A stretch of DNA of 64,000 bases from positions 1 through 64,000 of the forward strand of contig JBFJOO010000009.1 in the NCBI GenBank assembly GCA_041617635.1, given 5' to 3'. The DNA comes from JAABRB01 sp041617635 (GTDB lineage Bacteria; Pseudomonadota; Gammaproteobacteria; Burkholderiales; SG8-39). The position numbers and the translations under genes were made by a program. Of the stretch, positions 33,957-43,164 are shown one piece after another (the stretch's first letter is position 1; each line of letters starts with the position of its first letter). The notes below the pieces were generated by a model that was not told the origin of the DNA, ran no database searches, and saw nothing but the letters and a program-made list of their open reading frames with translations.

Positions 33957-34829
33957 TCACCGCGCCGTGAGGCCGTTGTACCAGTCGAGGATCTGCGCGC
34001 CGTTCCAGAACACCACGCCCGGCCGCGCGGCCATCTCGGCGAATGCGCGCTCGACGTGGCGGATGCGGTGCGGCACGCCGGAGAGGTAGGGGTGGCAGGC
34101 GACCGCCATCACCTTGGCGCGCTCGGCGCTCTCGTCGTACAGGCACTCGAAATGATCCATGACCCGCGAGTGGAACACGTCCGAGGTGTGGTACTGGAGC
34201 GCCATCAGCACGATGTCGTGCAGCTCGAAGTTGTAGGGCAGCGCGACGATCGGCTTCCCCTTGGTCTTGAGGCGGACCGGCTCGTCGTCGAGCACCCAGT
34301 CGCCGATGTACTCAATGCCCGCGGCGGCGAGATAGTCGATGGTGTCGAAGGTCTGCGTGAGACCCGGCCCGAACCAGCCGCGCGGGCGCTGCCCCGAGAA
34401 CTTCGTGATGATCTCGACCGCGCGCTGGATGACCTCCTGCTGGTTCTCGAGCTTGTGCATCGGCATTTGCTCGTAGCTGTGGGCATTCAGCTCCCAGCCG
34501 CTCTTCATGCACGCCTCGACGAGCTGCGGATAAGCCTCGCAGGTTTTCGCGTTGAGCGTCACCGTCGGCTTGATGCCGAGGCGCTCGTACATGCGCTTCA
34601 GGCGCCAGAACCCGACGCGGTTGCCGTACTCGTGCCAGGTCCAGTTCGGGAGATCGGGGATCATCGGCTGGCCCTGCGGCGGCGTGATCACCATGCGCGC
34701 CATCGGGCGCGAGAGATCCCATTCCTCGAGCGCGAGGACGGGCCAGACGACGAGCCGGGCGCCGGCGGGCAGCTTGAGCGGCGCGCGGCCTTCGATCGCG
34801 GAGTAGGGCAGTCGCTCGTGGGGAAGCAT
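33957..34829 (-). CDS. PuuE-like polysaccharide deacetylase-fold protein
   Basis: This 290-residue protein has the NodB-like fold with PuuE/allantoinase-type sequence. WHEYGNRVGFWRLKRMYERLGI is like the DFRDYGNRVG region of PuuE, and ELNAHSYEQMPMH lies near residue 120. Near the C terminus, VACHPYLSGVPHR is followed by FWNGAQILDWY. Known PuuE proteins act as metal-independent allantoinases in purine breakdown. The Asp-Asp and HxxxH metal motifs of classical chitin deacetylases are not clear here, so an allantoinase-like or related amidohydrolase role is more likely. It is upstream of glgX in the operon direction. Confidence 0.75.
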   Translation of the reverse strand: MLPHERLPYSAIEGRAPLKLPAGARLVVWPVLALEEWDLSRPMARMVITPPQGQPMIPDLPNWTWHEYGNRVGFWRLKRMYERLGIKPTVTLNAKTCEAYPQLVEACMKSGWELNAHSYEQMPMHKLENQQEVIQRAVEIITKFSGQRPRGWFGPGLTQTFDTIDYLAAAGIEYIGDWVLDDEPVRLKTKGKPIVALPYNFELHDIVLMALQYHTSDVFHSRVMDHFECLYDESAERAKVMAVACHPYLSGVPHRIRHVERAFAEMAARPGVVFWNGAQILDWYNGLTAR

Positions 34830-34977
34830 CGGTTTCTCCTCTTGAATTCAGCGGACGTCCGCCCGGCGACGGTGCGCGAGGCGTGTGAGCGAAATGGTAC
34901 TCGATACGTCTTGCATCATGTTTCGATACCCGGCAAATTGTCGTTCCGCATCCGTGTCAGTTTGCCGAGGAGCAGCC

Positions 34978-35838
34978 ATGGCCACCCACTATCCCTTCGT
35001 GCACGTCGACGACGTTCCGCCGCTCAACATGGATCCGAAGCAGGGCTGGAGCATCTCGGATTTCCGCGTCATCATGGACGGGCGCATGGGCTGCTCGTCG
35101 ACGATCTTCCGCGGCCTCTTCATGCCCGGCGCGATCCACAAGAAGCACCGGCACGACAACTGCGACGAGATGTACTACGTGGTGCGCGGCCACGGCCTCG
35201 CCGGGGCGGGGGACGACCGGGTGGAGCTCTACGCGGGCCACTATCACTACATCCCGCGCGGCACGGAGCACTGGCTCATCAACCTCTCCAAGACCGATCC
35301 GATCGAGGTGTACGGTATCTACGACCGCTCGCCGAGCGTCGAGGCGACCGGCTATGTCTACACCGGCGACGTCACGGAGGCCGACCTCAAAGCGCCGCGC
35401 ACCGCGAGCCGCGATCGCAAGCACCCCGTGATCCACGACGATCTCGTGCCGATCTACAAGACCTCGCGCGGGGAGGGCTGGACGCAGGACTACTTCAACC
35501 AGCCGATCAGCCGCGTGCACGGCGCAACCACGACCTGGATGCAGGGCTACTTCGGTGCCGGCACCGTGCACCAGAAGCACCTCCACGAGAATTGCGAGGA
35601 GGTCTGCTACATCCTCAAGGGACACGGCCTCGCAGGAGTGGGCAAGCACCGCGTCGAATTACACGCGGGTCATTTCCACTACATCCGGCCTGGCGAGGAG
35701 CACTGGCTCGTCAACCTCAGCAAGACCGACGTCCTCATCGCGCCGGGCTGGTACATCGGCGCGGGCGACCTCGACGAGACCGGCTACCGGCACCTCGGGC
35801 CGGTCACCGACGCGGACCGCAAGGAGCGCACCGAGTAA
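34978..35838 (+). CDS. Bicupin protein (two cupin domains)
   Basis: The ATG at 34978, preceded by AGGAGC, gives 286 residues. Two cupin domains repeat the same elements. The first has KKHRHDNCDEMYYVVRGHG with metal-type His, and GHYHYIPRGTEHWLINLSK. The second has QKHLHENCEEVCYILKGHG and GHFHYIRPGEEHWLVNLSK. The near-symmetry suggests an internal duplication. Cupins of this kind bind a metal and act as dioxygenases, isomerases or sensors; the substrate is unknown. It is rightward and convergent with another bicupin gene, with their stop codons adjacent. Confidence 0.85.
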   Translation: MATHYPFVHVDDVPPLNMDPKQGWSISDFRVIMDGRMGCSSTIFRGLFMPGAIHKKHRHDNCDEMYYVVRGHGLAGAGDDRVELYAGHYHYIPRGTEHWLINLSKTDPIEVYGIYDRSPSVEATGYVYTGDVTEADLKAPRTASRDRKHPVIHDDLVPIYKTSRGEGWTQDYFNQPISRVHGATTTWMQGYFGAGTVHQKHLHENCEEVCYILKGHGLAGVGKHRVELHAGHFHYIRPGEEHWLVNLSKTDVLIAPGWYIGAGDLDETGYRHLGPVTDADRKERTE

Positions 35839-36729
35839 CTACGCGCCCTCGATCCGCTCGACCATCGGTTCCCACTCGCTCCGGAACCGGAACGCCTCGG
35901 TAGGCGTCGGCAGCGGCGCCTGCGTTTCGATCCAGCGCACCGGCGCGGCGCCGATGTTGCGAAAGCTGTGGAAGCAGCCGACGCCGTTCCATACGTAATC
36001 GCCGGCCTTGATCCGGTACGTTTTTCCGTCGAGCACGGCTTCCGCCTCGCCCTGCAGCACGAAGTACGATTCCTCGAGCGGGTGGTCGTGCTGCGTGCCC
36101 ATGCCGCCCGGGCGGAACTGAACCATGAACATCGCGAGGTGTTGCGCGCCGAGCATCCGGTCGACAAACTCCTTGATCGCGACGCCGTGGATCGAGCCGC
36201 TGCGTGCGCCGACCGCCGAAATATCGCCCGCGTCGGGAAGCTGCGAGTCGTCGAAGCGCCCGAGGTGCGCGTTCACGCGCGGGTCGCGCAGATCAGGCAC
36301 CTCGCCCGATTCGGCGACCTTGCCGTCGCGATGGAAAAGCGTGTCCCGGAAGTCGCTGTCCTCGGGCTTGGGCTGCGGCGCGCACATCTCCAGCAGCTGC
36401 ACTTTCCCGGGCCCGGGGTTGTACAGCGCGTAGCTCATGCCGAGCCGCACCAATCCGTAGTGATCCTTCGCGAGCTGATACGCGCGTCCGTCGATGGCGA
36501 CGACCGGGTTGCCCTCCAGGACGTAGAAGCCTTTCTCGAAGGCGTGGGTCACGGGCTTCAGGTAGCCGCCCGCCTCGAGCTGCGCGATCCCCAGACCCAT
36601 GTGCACGGACGCCGGGGAGATGGTGTGATCGACGAGCTCGGTCCGCGTGTAACCCGAGCTGTGCGCCGCGTACCGCGACGGTGTGGCGGATTTGCGTGCC
36701 GAAACGCTGCCTACATAGTGTCGATTCAT
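35839..36729 (-). CDS. Bicupin protein (ureidoglycine aminohydrolase-like by layout)
   Basis: The ATG at 36729 gives 296 residues. The protein has two cupin units, the second with TQHDHPLEESYFVLQGEAEAVL and AGDYVWNGVGCFHSFRN. The layout resembles UGHY/AllE-like bicupins, but similarity is only moderate and a different function is possible. It is leftward, with its start facing the TRAP operon leader. Together with the PuuE-like gene and the other bicupin it hints at ureide or related nitrogen compound use, which is an inference. Confidence 0.75.
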   Translation of the reverse strand: MNRHYVGSVSARKSATPSRYAAHSSGYTRTELVDHTISPASVHMGLGIAQLEAGGYLKPVTHAFEKGFYVLEGNPVVAIDGRAYQLAKDHYGLVRLGMSYALYNPGPGKVQLLEMCAPQPKPEDSDFRDTLFHRDGKVAESGEVPDLRDPRVNAHLGRFDDSQLPDAGDISAVGARSGSIHGVAIKEFVDRMLGAQHLAMFMVQFRPGGMGTQHDHPLEESYFVLQGEAEAVLDGKTYRIKAGDYVWNGVGCFHSFRNIGAAPVRWIETQAPLPTPTEAFRFRSEWEPMVERIEGA

Positions 36730-36867
36730 GAAGATTGCCTCGCGGAAGACAGGGTCGAGAAATCGCAACATACCACCGGACAAGGGGCGGAGGCACGGCG
36801 TGCCGTCCGCGATATGCGCGCATTTCGGTGCGCGTCACGCACGCTCTCGCCATCCGTGGAGTTGGCC

Positions 36868-36873
36868 TATACT
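36868..36873 (+). promoter_or_regulatory. Possible -10 hexamer TATACT upstream of the TRAP operon
   Basis: TATACT matches the sigma-70 -10 consensus at five of six bases and lies about 120 bases before the binding-protein ATG. No good -35 is seen at 17 bases upstream. It would put the NtrC-like site in the leader, so this may not be the main promoter. Confidence 0.2.
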
Positions 36874-36900
36874 GCCTCTGTCGCGCAGGGAGGAGGACCC

Positions 36901-36919
36901 GGGGCGGCTAGGTCGCCCC
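36901..36919 (+). promoter_or_regulatory. Hairpin GGGGCG / CGCCCC in the TRAP operon leader
   Basis: Perfect 6-base stems (36901-36906 with 36914-36919) flank a 7-base loop, just before the NtrC-like site. It may be a leader structure or an attenuating element. No known riboswitch was recognised here. Confidence 0.3.
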
Positions 36920-36924
36920 GCGAC

Positions 36925-36941
36925 TGCACCACATTAGTGCA
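36925..36941 (+). promoter_or_regulatory. NtrC-like binding site TGCACC-N5-AGTGCA
   Basis: TGCACC-ACATT-AGTGCA matches the enteric NtrC consensus TGCACC-N5-GGTGCA in eleven of twelve arm bases. It lies 48 bases before the TRAP binding-protein start. No sigma-54 -24/-12 element was found downstream, so direct NtrC activation is uncertain and NtrC repression or another regulator remains possible. Confidence 0.4.
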
Positions 36942-36989
36942 CTTCCTGTCGATTTTTGCCCGACCTACTTATCTACGGGAGAATCCACT

Positions 36990-38084
36990 ATGGAACGTCG
37001 CAAATTTCTGACGGGCGCAGCGGCCGGAGGAGCTGCGGTTGCCGCGGCAACGCTGTCCGCGCCGGCGATCTCGCAGGGGATCAAGCAGCTCAAGATGGTG
37101 ACGACCTGGCCCAAGAACTTTCCCGGGCTGGGAACGGGTGCGGAGAACCTCGCCAAGCGCATCAACACGATGTCCAACGGCAAGCTGGACGTGAAGGTGT
37201 TCGCCGCCGGCGAGCTCGTCCCGCCGTTCCAGTCCTTCGACGCCGTGTCTGCCGGCAACGCGGAGATGAGCCACTCGGTGTCCTACTACTGGCAGGGCAA
37301 GTCGCCGGCCTTCAACTTCTTCGGTGCGGTCCCGTTCGGCATGACCACCATGGAGCATGCTTCCTGGATGCTGTGGGGCGGAGGCATGAAGCTGTGGGAG
37401 GACCTCTGCGACCAGTTCGGCGTCAAGCCTTTCATGCGCGCGAGCACCGGCGTGCAGATGGGCGGCTGGTACCGCAAGGAGATCAAGTCGCTCGATGACT
37501 ACAAGGGGCTGAAGTTCCGCATGCCCGGGCTGGGCGGCGAGGTGCTGCGCAAGCTGGGCGCGGCGGTGGTCAACCTGCCGGGCGGCGAGATCTTCCCCGC
37601 GCTGCAGGCCGGCACCATCGACGGCACCGAGTGGGTGGGACCGTGGAACGACATGGCCTTCGGCTTCTACCGGGTCGCCAAGTACTACTACTGGCCGGGC
37701 TTCCACGAGCCCAACACGACCGGCGAGGTGCTCGTGAACAAGAAGGTATGGGCGTCGCTCTCCAAGGAGGAGCAGACCATCATCGAGGTGGCGGTGCAGG
37801 CCGAATCGATGCGCGAGTACGCCGAGTTCAACTGGGGCAACTCGACCGCGCTCACCACGCTGCTCGAGAAGCACAAGGTCGAGCTGCGCAAGTTCTCCGA
37901 CGACCTGCTCACCGAAATCGGCAAGGTTGCGGGCGAGGTGGTGGCGGAGATCGGGAACAAGGACGAGACCACCAAGAAGGTCTACGAGAGCTTCATCGGT
38001 TTCCGCAAGCAGGCCATCGCATGGACGCGCATCGGCGAGCAGGGCTTCATGAACGCGCGCTCGCTGCCGTTCAAGTACTCGTAA
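36990..38084 (+). CDS. TRAP transporter periplasmic substrate-binding protein (DctP type)
   Basis: This 364-residue protein starts with a Tat-type signal, RRKFLTGAAAGGAAVAA, then LKMVTTWPKNFPGLGTGAENLA, the usual start of mannitol/chloroaromatic-type TRAP binding proteins. The substrate-binding landmarks GGWYRKEIKSLDDYKGLKFR and the IDGTEWVGPWND segment are present. It binds an organic acid or similar ligand in the periplasm for the two downstream permease genes. The ribosome site GGGAG precedes ATG. Ligand cannot be told from sequence. Confidence 0.93.
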   Translation: MERRKFLTGAAAGGAAVAAATLSAPAISQGIKQLKMVTTWPKNFPGLGTGAENLAKRINTMSNGKLDVKVFAAGELVPPFQSFDAVSAGNAEMSHSVSYYWQGKSPAFNFFGAVPFGMTTMEHASWMLWGGGMKLWEDLCDQFGVKPFMRASTGVQMGGWYRKEIKSLDDYKGLKFRMPGLGGEVLRKLGAAVVNLPGGEIFPALQAGTIDGTEWVGPWNDMAFGFYRVAKYYYWPGFHEPNTTGEVLVNKKVWASLSKEEQTIIEVAVQAESMREYAEFNWGNSTALTTLLEKHKVELRKFSDDLLTEIGKVAGEVVAEIGNKDETTKKVYESFIGFRKQAIAWTRIGEQGFMNARSLPFKYS

Positions 38085-38230
38085 TCGTTTCAGGCACACC
38101 GTACCCCGGGGCCGGGCGGCGTTGAACACGCGGTCCGGCCTCGAATTGCGTGGAGCTCCGCCGCGACCGGCCGGCGACGTGCCCGAACGACCTGGCCGAG
38201 CGGAACCCAGGCGCTGACGGAAAGCACAAC

Positions 38231-38785
38231 GTGAAGTCACTGGCGAAATTTGTGGGGGTGATCGATGTCCTGAACGAGTACATCGGCCGCGCGGTATCCT
38301 GGCTTGCGCTCGGCATGGTGCTCGTCCAGTTCGTACTGGTCATGATGCGCTACGTGTTCGGGCTCGGGTCGACGGTCACCCAGGAGGCGGTCGTGTACAT
38401 GCATGCGGCCGTCTTCCTGGTCGCAGCCGGCTATACCCTGGTGCACGACGGCCATGTGCGCGTCGACATCTTCTACAGCGTCGCCTCGCCGCGCGCAAAG
38501 GCCATCATCGACATCATCGGGGTGCTCGCCTTCCTGCTTCCGACGTGCGCGCTCGTGTTCTGGGTCGGTTGGCCGTATGTGCGCGCGTCGTGGGCGGTCA
38601 TGGAGATTTCCCAGGAAGGTAGGCTCGGAATCCCCGCGGTCTACCTGCTCAAGACGCTGATCCTGGTGTTCGCCGGCCTGCTCGCGCTGCAGGGTCTGGC
38701 GCTTGCCGCGCGCTCGGCGCTCATTCTCAAGGGCGCCGAGCTGCCGAAGTCGTGGAAGGACGCCGAACTGGAGATGCGGTCATGA
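38231..38785 (+). CDS. TRAP transporter small permease (DctQ type)
   Basis: The GTG start gives 184 residues with four transmembrane helices. The DctQ pattern is seen in VLVMMRYVFGLGSTVTQEAVVYM and VRVDIFYSVASPRAKAIIDI. It bridges the binding protein and the large permease. Its stop overlaps the next gene's ATG (ATGA), so the two are translationally coupled. A GGAAA site precedes the GTG. Confidence 0.92.
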   Translation: MKSLAKFVGVIDVLNEYIGRAVSWLALGMVLVQFVLVMMRYVFGLGSTVTQEAVVYMHAAVFLVAAGYTLVHDGHVRVDIFYSVASPRAKAIIDIIGVLAFLLPTCALVFWVGWPYVRASWAVMEISQEGRLGIPAVYLLKTLILVFAGLLALQGLALAARSALILKGAELPKSWKDAELEMRS

Positions 38786-40356
38786 CCCATGTCGGCGAGT
38801 GGCTCAGCATCGGGTTGCTCGTCGCGATGTGCGTGTTCATTCTGCTCGGCTTCCCGGTTTCGATCACGATCGCCGGGGCGGCGCTCATTTTCGCCGGAAT
38901 CGGCTACTTCGCCGGCGTGTTCGACGCGTCCTTCTTCGGCTTTTTCCCGAACCGCATCTACGGCGTGATGACCAACGAGGTGCTGATCGCCGTGCCGCTC
39001 TTCATCTTCATGGGCGTGATGCTGGAGCGCTCGAAGGTCGCCGAGGAGCTGCTCGACACGATGGGCCAGCTGTTCGGATCCCTTCGTGGAGGTCTGGGAA
39101 TCTCGGTGTCGGTGGTGGGCGCATTGCTCGCCGCTTCGACCGGCATCGTCGGGGCGACCGTCGTGACGATGGGCCTGCTGTCGCTGCCGACCATGCTGCG
39201 CCGCGGCTACGACCCGCGGCTCGCCTGCGGCTCGATCGCCGCTGCCGGAACGCTTGGCCAGATCATCCCGCCGTCCATCGTGCTGGTCGTGCTGGGCGAC
39301 CAGATCTCGAACGCCCATCAGGAGGCCCAGCGTGCGCTCGGCAATTTCTCGCCGGAGCCGATCTCGGTCGGCGACCTCTTCGCCGGCGCTCTGATCCCCG
39401 GGCTCGTGCTGGTTGGGATGTACATCCTTTTTCAGATCGGCTGGGCGATCGTGCGACCGAAGTCCTCGCCGTCGATTCCCCGCGACGCGTCGATGCGATC
39501 CGGGCACATGGCGATGCGGGTCATCCACGCGCTGGTCGCGCCCGTGGTGCTGATCGTCTGCGTGCTCGGGTCGATCCTGGCAGGGATCGCAACGCCGACC
39601 GAAGCGGCCGGAGTCGGGGCGGTGGGCGCAACGCTCCTCGCGGGCCACCGGCTCGCGGAGGGACGTCCGGTGCCCGTCTATGTGGCGGCGGCCTGCCTGG
39701 TCGGCGTGATCGTCCTCACCACGTTCGTCGACATGCGCGTGGCGCGCGACGAGGTCCCCACGAGGCAGATGATCGCATCGGTCATCGCCGCGCTGATGTG
39801 CCTGGGGATCGCCTGGGGGCTCCTGGTCGCGCTGGTGCGCGTGTACCGCGACAACACGCTCGTCCCGGTGATGCGTATGACGACGCGGCTCTCCTCGATG
39901 ATCTTCGTGATCGTGATCGGTGCGCAGCTCTTCTCGCTGGTGTTTCGCGGCTACGGCGGTGACGAGATGGTGCATAGATTCCTCACCGGCATTCCCGGCG
40001 GTGCCGTCGGCGCGATGATCGTGGTGATGGCGCTCATGTTCGTGCTGGGCTTCTTCCTCGACTTCATCGAGATCACGTTCGTGGTGGTGCCGATCATCGC
40101 GCCGGTGCTTCTGAAGATGGGGCTGGACCCGGTCTGGCTCGGCATCATGATCGCGATCAACCTGCAGACGTCGTTCCTCACGCCGCCGTTCGGGCTGGCG
40201 CTCTTCTACCTGCGGGGGGTGGCGCCGCCGGAAGTCACGACCATGCATATCTATCGCGGCATCATCCCGTTCGTGATGATCCAGCTCCTGATGCTTGTCG
40301 TGCTCTCCTATTTCCCGGTCCTGGCGACCTGGCTGCCGAACGTCATATTCCGCTGA
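38782..40356 (+). CDS. TRAP transporter large permease (DctM type)
   Basis: This 524-residue polytopic protein has the DctM features: GVFDASFFGFFPNRIYGVMTNEVLIAVPLFIFMG, SGIVGATV-like segment TGIVGATVVTMGLLSLPTML, and LGQIIPPSIVLVVLG. A C-terminal FFLDFIEITFVVVPII and NLQTSFLTPPFG follow. It is longer than the common 425-residue DctM because of added helices in the middle, as in the mannitol/chloroaromatic branch. It uses ion gradients to import the ligand captured by the binding protein. Confidence 0.93.
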   Translation: MTHVGEWLSIGLLVAMCVFILLGFPVSITIAGAALIFAGIGYFAGVFDASFFGFFPNRIYGVMTNEVLIAVPLFIFMGVMLERSKVAEELLDTMGQLFGSLRGGLGISVSVVGALLAASTGIVGATVVTMGLLSLPTMLRRGYDPRLACGSIAAAGTLGQIIPPSIVLVVLGDQISNAHQEAQRALGNFSPEPISVGDLFAGALIPGLVLVGMYILFQIGWAIVRPKSSPSIPRDASMRSGHMAMRVIHALVAPVVLIVCVLGSILAGIATPTEAAGVGAVGATLLAGHRLAEGRPVPVYVAAACLVGVIVLTTFVDMRVARDEVPTRQMIASVIAALMCLGIAWGLLVALVRVYRDNTLVPVMRMTTRLSSMIFVIVIGAQLFSLVFRGYGGDEMVHRFLTGIPGGAVGAMIVVMALMFVLGFFLDFIEITFVVVPIIAPVLLKMGLDPVWLGIMIAINLQTSFLTPPFGLALFYLRGVAPPEVTTMHIYRGIIPFVMIQLLMLVVLSYFPVLATWLPNVIFR

Positions 40357-40384
40357 CGGGCGATCGACCCGTGCGCGCCCGCGA

Positions 40385-41284
40385 TCAACCGAGCGCGCCG
40401 ATCCTGCGCAGGACGATGTATCCCATCGCCAGGCCGATGACGCCGAACAGGATGGCAATGGCGCGCTCCACCTTGCGCTGGGCGATGCGGCCCTGCAGCC
40501 ACGGCCCGATCTGGCCGCCGATGATCACCGCGGGGATCGTGTAGCAGACGAGGTTCCACGGAATCGCGTTGACGCCGCCGGCCGCGATCAGGGCGGCCAC
40601 CTGGGTGAACGACGCCGAAGCGATCGTGACGATGACCGTGAACACCGAGGTTGCCGCGGCAACCGCAACCGGCACGTGATTGCGCTTCACGAGCTGCGGC
40701 ATGATCACCTCGCCGATTCCCACGCCGAGCAGTCCCGTCAGAAACGCGCCCAGTCCCGTGAAGAGTCCGCCGCTCGCGCCCTGCTTCGGCTTTCGATACA
40801 CGTAGGTGAAGCCGCGGCGATCGGTCAGGCGCAGGATGGGTCGCTTACCCGTAGGATCGTTATCCGGGTGCGTCGGATCGATGTGCGGCGGTGGCGAGTG
40901 GCGCAGGATCACCGGGCAAAGCACGAGCATCAGGACCGCATAGGACCCCTTAAGAAAAATTTCGTGCTCCTTCAGCAGCGCGAGCATGAGCGCGCCGGCG
41001 ATCGCGACCGGAACCGCCACGCTCAGGTAGGGCAGCGCGCTGCGAAAGTCGATCAGCCGCTTGCGGTGGTAGCCGACGAAACCGGAGGAAAAGCCGAACA
41101 CTTCGGTCATCAGCGCGGTCCCGATCGCCGCGGCGGTGGCCATCGGGTACTCGGGCCCGATCATCGGGAAGATGATGACGAAGATCGGAATGAACAACGC
41201 CGCGCCCCCGATGCCGCTCAGCATGGCCGACGTGGCCACCAGAATCGACACCGGGAACATGAACCAGTACATCGTCCAATCCAT
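40385..41284 (-). CDS. TauE/SafE family sulfite exporter-like permease
   Basis: This 299-residue protein has about eight hydrophobic helices, with an N-terminal LSGIGGAALFIPIFVIIFPMIG and a C-terminal WNLVCYTIPAVIIGGQIGPWLQGRI, the repeated halves of TauE/SafE. These proteins move sulfite, sulfoacetate or other anions, often next to sulfonate or taurine genes. Here it converges on the TRAP permease gene with 28 bases between stops. The ligand is unknown. Confidence 0.9.
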   Translation of the reverse strand: MDWTMYWFMFPVSILVATSAMLSGIGGAALFIPIFVIIFPMIGPEYPMATAAAIGTALMTEVFGFSSGFVGYHRKRLIDFRSALPYLSVAVPVAIAGALMLALLKEHEIFLKGSYAVLMLVLCPVILRHSPPPHIDPTHPDNDPTGKRPILRLTDRRGFTYVYRKPKQGASGGLFTGLGAFLTGLLGVGIGEVIMPQLVKRNHVPVAVAAATSVFTVIVTIASASFTQVAALIAAGGVNAIPWNLVCYTIPAVIIGGQIGPWLQGRIAQRKVERAIAILFGVIGLAMGYIVLRRIGALG

Positions 41285-41411
41285 GCCGAGCCGCCTCGCT
41301 TACCGGTTGCTACCGGGCCGGACGGCCCGCCGCGAGCTTAACCACGTACGGCGAATTGTTCAAATCGATTCCGCCGCACCTGGACGCGCAGTTCGAGAAG
41401 GTCCTGCCGGA

Positions 41412-43037
41412 TCAGGTTGCGCCGCGGTGGTCGCCGAGCATGAACTCGGCCGCCTTCTCGCCCGCGAGGATGGCGGCGGCGTTGGTGTTCGACGCCGGCA
41501 TGGTCGGCAGGACCGAGGCGTCGGCGACGCGCAGGCCCGCCACCCCGCGCACGCGCAGCTGCGGATCGACGACGGCGTCGGCATCGATGCCCATCTTGCA
41601 GGTGCCGACCTGGTGATACGAGCCGAAGATGGTGCTGCGGACGTAATCGGTTAGCTCCGCATCCGACTCGACGCCGGGTCCAGGACGCACCTCGCGCACG
41701 ACATGCCGGGCAAGCGCGGGCTTGGTCGCCACCTGCCGCACGAGGCGCAGGCCGCGCAGCGTGGTGCGCAGGTCCTCGGGGTCGGAAAAGTAATTCGGCC
41801 GCATTTCGGGCGGCGCGAGCGGATCGGCCGAGCGCACGTGCACGCTGCCCCGCGAGCCCGGCTGCTGCTGAACCACGCCGATGGAGAAACCTGGAAAGTC
41901 GTCGAGCACGATGCGGTCCGGGTTGCGCTCGTCGGGGCTGGACAGGTGGTGAAGCTGCAGCTTGATGTCCGGCTGCGGGCTCGCCGGGTCGGTGCGCGCA
42001 TAGGCATGCGCGGTGGCGCCGGCGGCGCTCATCATGCCGTCGCGGAAGAGCGCATAGCGCAACGCCATCCGGGTCTTCTTCCACGGGCTCGGCAGGATGT
42101 CGTTCAAGGTCTCGAGCCCGCGCACCTCGAACATCATGCGGGCCTGCAGGTGATCGCGCAAGTTCTCGCCTACGCCCGGCAGGTGCTGCCTGACCGGAAT
42201 GCCGTGGCGCTCGAGCAGACGCGCGTCACCGATGCCCGAGAGCTCGAGCAGCTGCGGCGATTTGATGGAGCCGGCGCAAATCGCGATCTCGCGCGACGCG
42301 CGGACGATGCCCGTCCCCTCACCCCACCGGATCTCGAGCGCCGCCGCACGATTGCCCTCGAACAGCACGCGCGCCGCGTATGCGCCGGTGAACACGCGCA
42401 GGTTGCCGCGCTTCATCGCCGGTCGCAAGTAGCCTTCGCGGACGCCCCAGCGCAGGCCGCGTCGGGTGGAGAACTGCATGAGGCCACCACCCTCGCAGCC
42501 GTCGGCGTTGTAATCGGCGCTCTCCGGAATGCCGCTCTCGGCGCAGGCGCGCAGGAAAGCGTCCGAGAGCGGATCGCGCGGCGCATGCTCGGTGATGACG
42601 AGCGGCCCGTCGTGGCCGCGGCGCGTCGCGTCGCCTTGCCGATAGCGTTCCATGCGCCTGAAGATCGGCGCCACGTCGGCGTAGCCCCACCCGGTGTTGC
42701 CGGCGGCGCGCCATGAGTCGAACACCGCCGGATACCCCCACACCCAGAACATGCCGTTCACGCTCGCGGTGCCGCCGAGCACGCGGCCGCGCGGCCAGAA
42801 GAGGCTGCGTCCGCCCAGTCCGGGCTCGGGCTCGGTGTTGAAGCGCCAGAGCGCCCGCTTGCCCACCATGATCTTCGCCACGCCGGTCGGGATGCGCAAC
42901 CAGATCCAGCGATCGTCCTCGCCCGCTTCGACGAGCAGCACGCGGTGACGCCCCGACTCGGTCAGGCGCGCGGCGAGCGCGCAGCCCGCGGATCCCGCGC
43001 CGACCACGATGAAATCCCAGGTTCCTTCGGTGTCCAT
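41412..43037 (-). CDS. GMC family FAD-dependent oxidoreductase (choline/alcohol dehydrogenase-like)
   Basis: This 541-residue flavoprotein has the N-terminal FAD motif FIVVGAGSAGCALAARLTESG and GGRSLFWPRGRVLGGTASVNGM, the first GMC signature. The second GMC signature is visible as EIAICAGSIKSPQLLELSGIGD. Near the C terminus are the catalytic region SYHQVGTCKMG and a final VLPTMPASNTNAAAI. Members oxidise choline, alcohols, aldehydes or sugars. It faces left, away from the ArsR operon. The substrate cannot be told here. Confidence 0.93.
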   Translation of the reverse strand: MDTEGTWDFIVVGAGSAGCALAARLTESGRHRVLLVEAGEDDRWIWLRIPTGVAKIMVGKRALWRFNTEPEPGLGGRSLFWPRGRVLGGTASVNGMFWVWGYPAVFDSWRAAGNTGWGYADVAPIFRRMERYRQGDATRRGHDGPLVITEHAPRDPLSDAFLRACAESGIPESADYNADGCEGGGLMQFSTRRGLRWGVREGYLRPAMKRGNLRVFTGAYAARVLFEGNRAAALEIRWGEGTGIVRASREIAICAGSIKSPQLLELSGIGDARLLERHGIPVRQHLPGVGENLRDHLQARMMFEVRGLETLNDILPSPWKKTRMALRYALFRDGMMSAAGATAHAYARTDPASPQPDIKLQLHHLSSPDERNPDRIVLDDFPGFSIGVVQQQPGSRGSVHVRSADPLAPPEMRPNYFSDPEDLRTTLRGLRLVRQVATKPALARHVVREVRPGPGVESDAELTDYVRSTIFGSYHQVGTCKMGIDADAVVDPQLRVRGVAGLRVADASVLPTMPASNTNAAAILAGEKAAEFMLGDHRGAT

Positions 43038-43136
43038 GCGCCCCTTTCGGCTCGATTGACGATCGCAGCCGGGTCCGCTCCCAGTTGAGCATATCGGATC
43101 TGTCCTGCGCGTCCGGTCGATAATTGGAGACGGGGC

Positions 43137-43164
43137 TTGACAGCGACGCCCATTCGGATAAAAC
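43137..43164 (+). promoter_or_regulatory. Strong sigma-70 promoter directly before the ArsR start codon
   Basis: A perfect -35 TTGACA (43137-43142) is followed after 16 bases by TAAAAC (43159-43164). Transcription would start at about 43171-43173, which is the ATG itself or just before it, so the mRNA is probably leaderless. Confidence 0.55.

Noticed and set aside
36942..36989. Sigma-54 promoter next to the NtrC-like site
   Set aside because: The only TTGC element has no GG at the correct spacing (the -24 G lies about 10 rather than 12 bases before the -12 GC), so the element does not fit.
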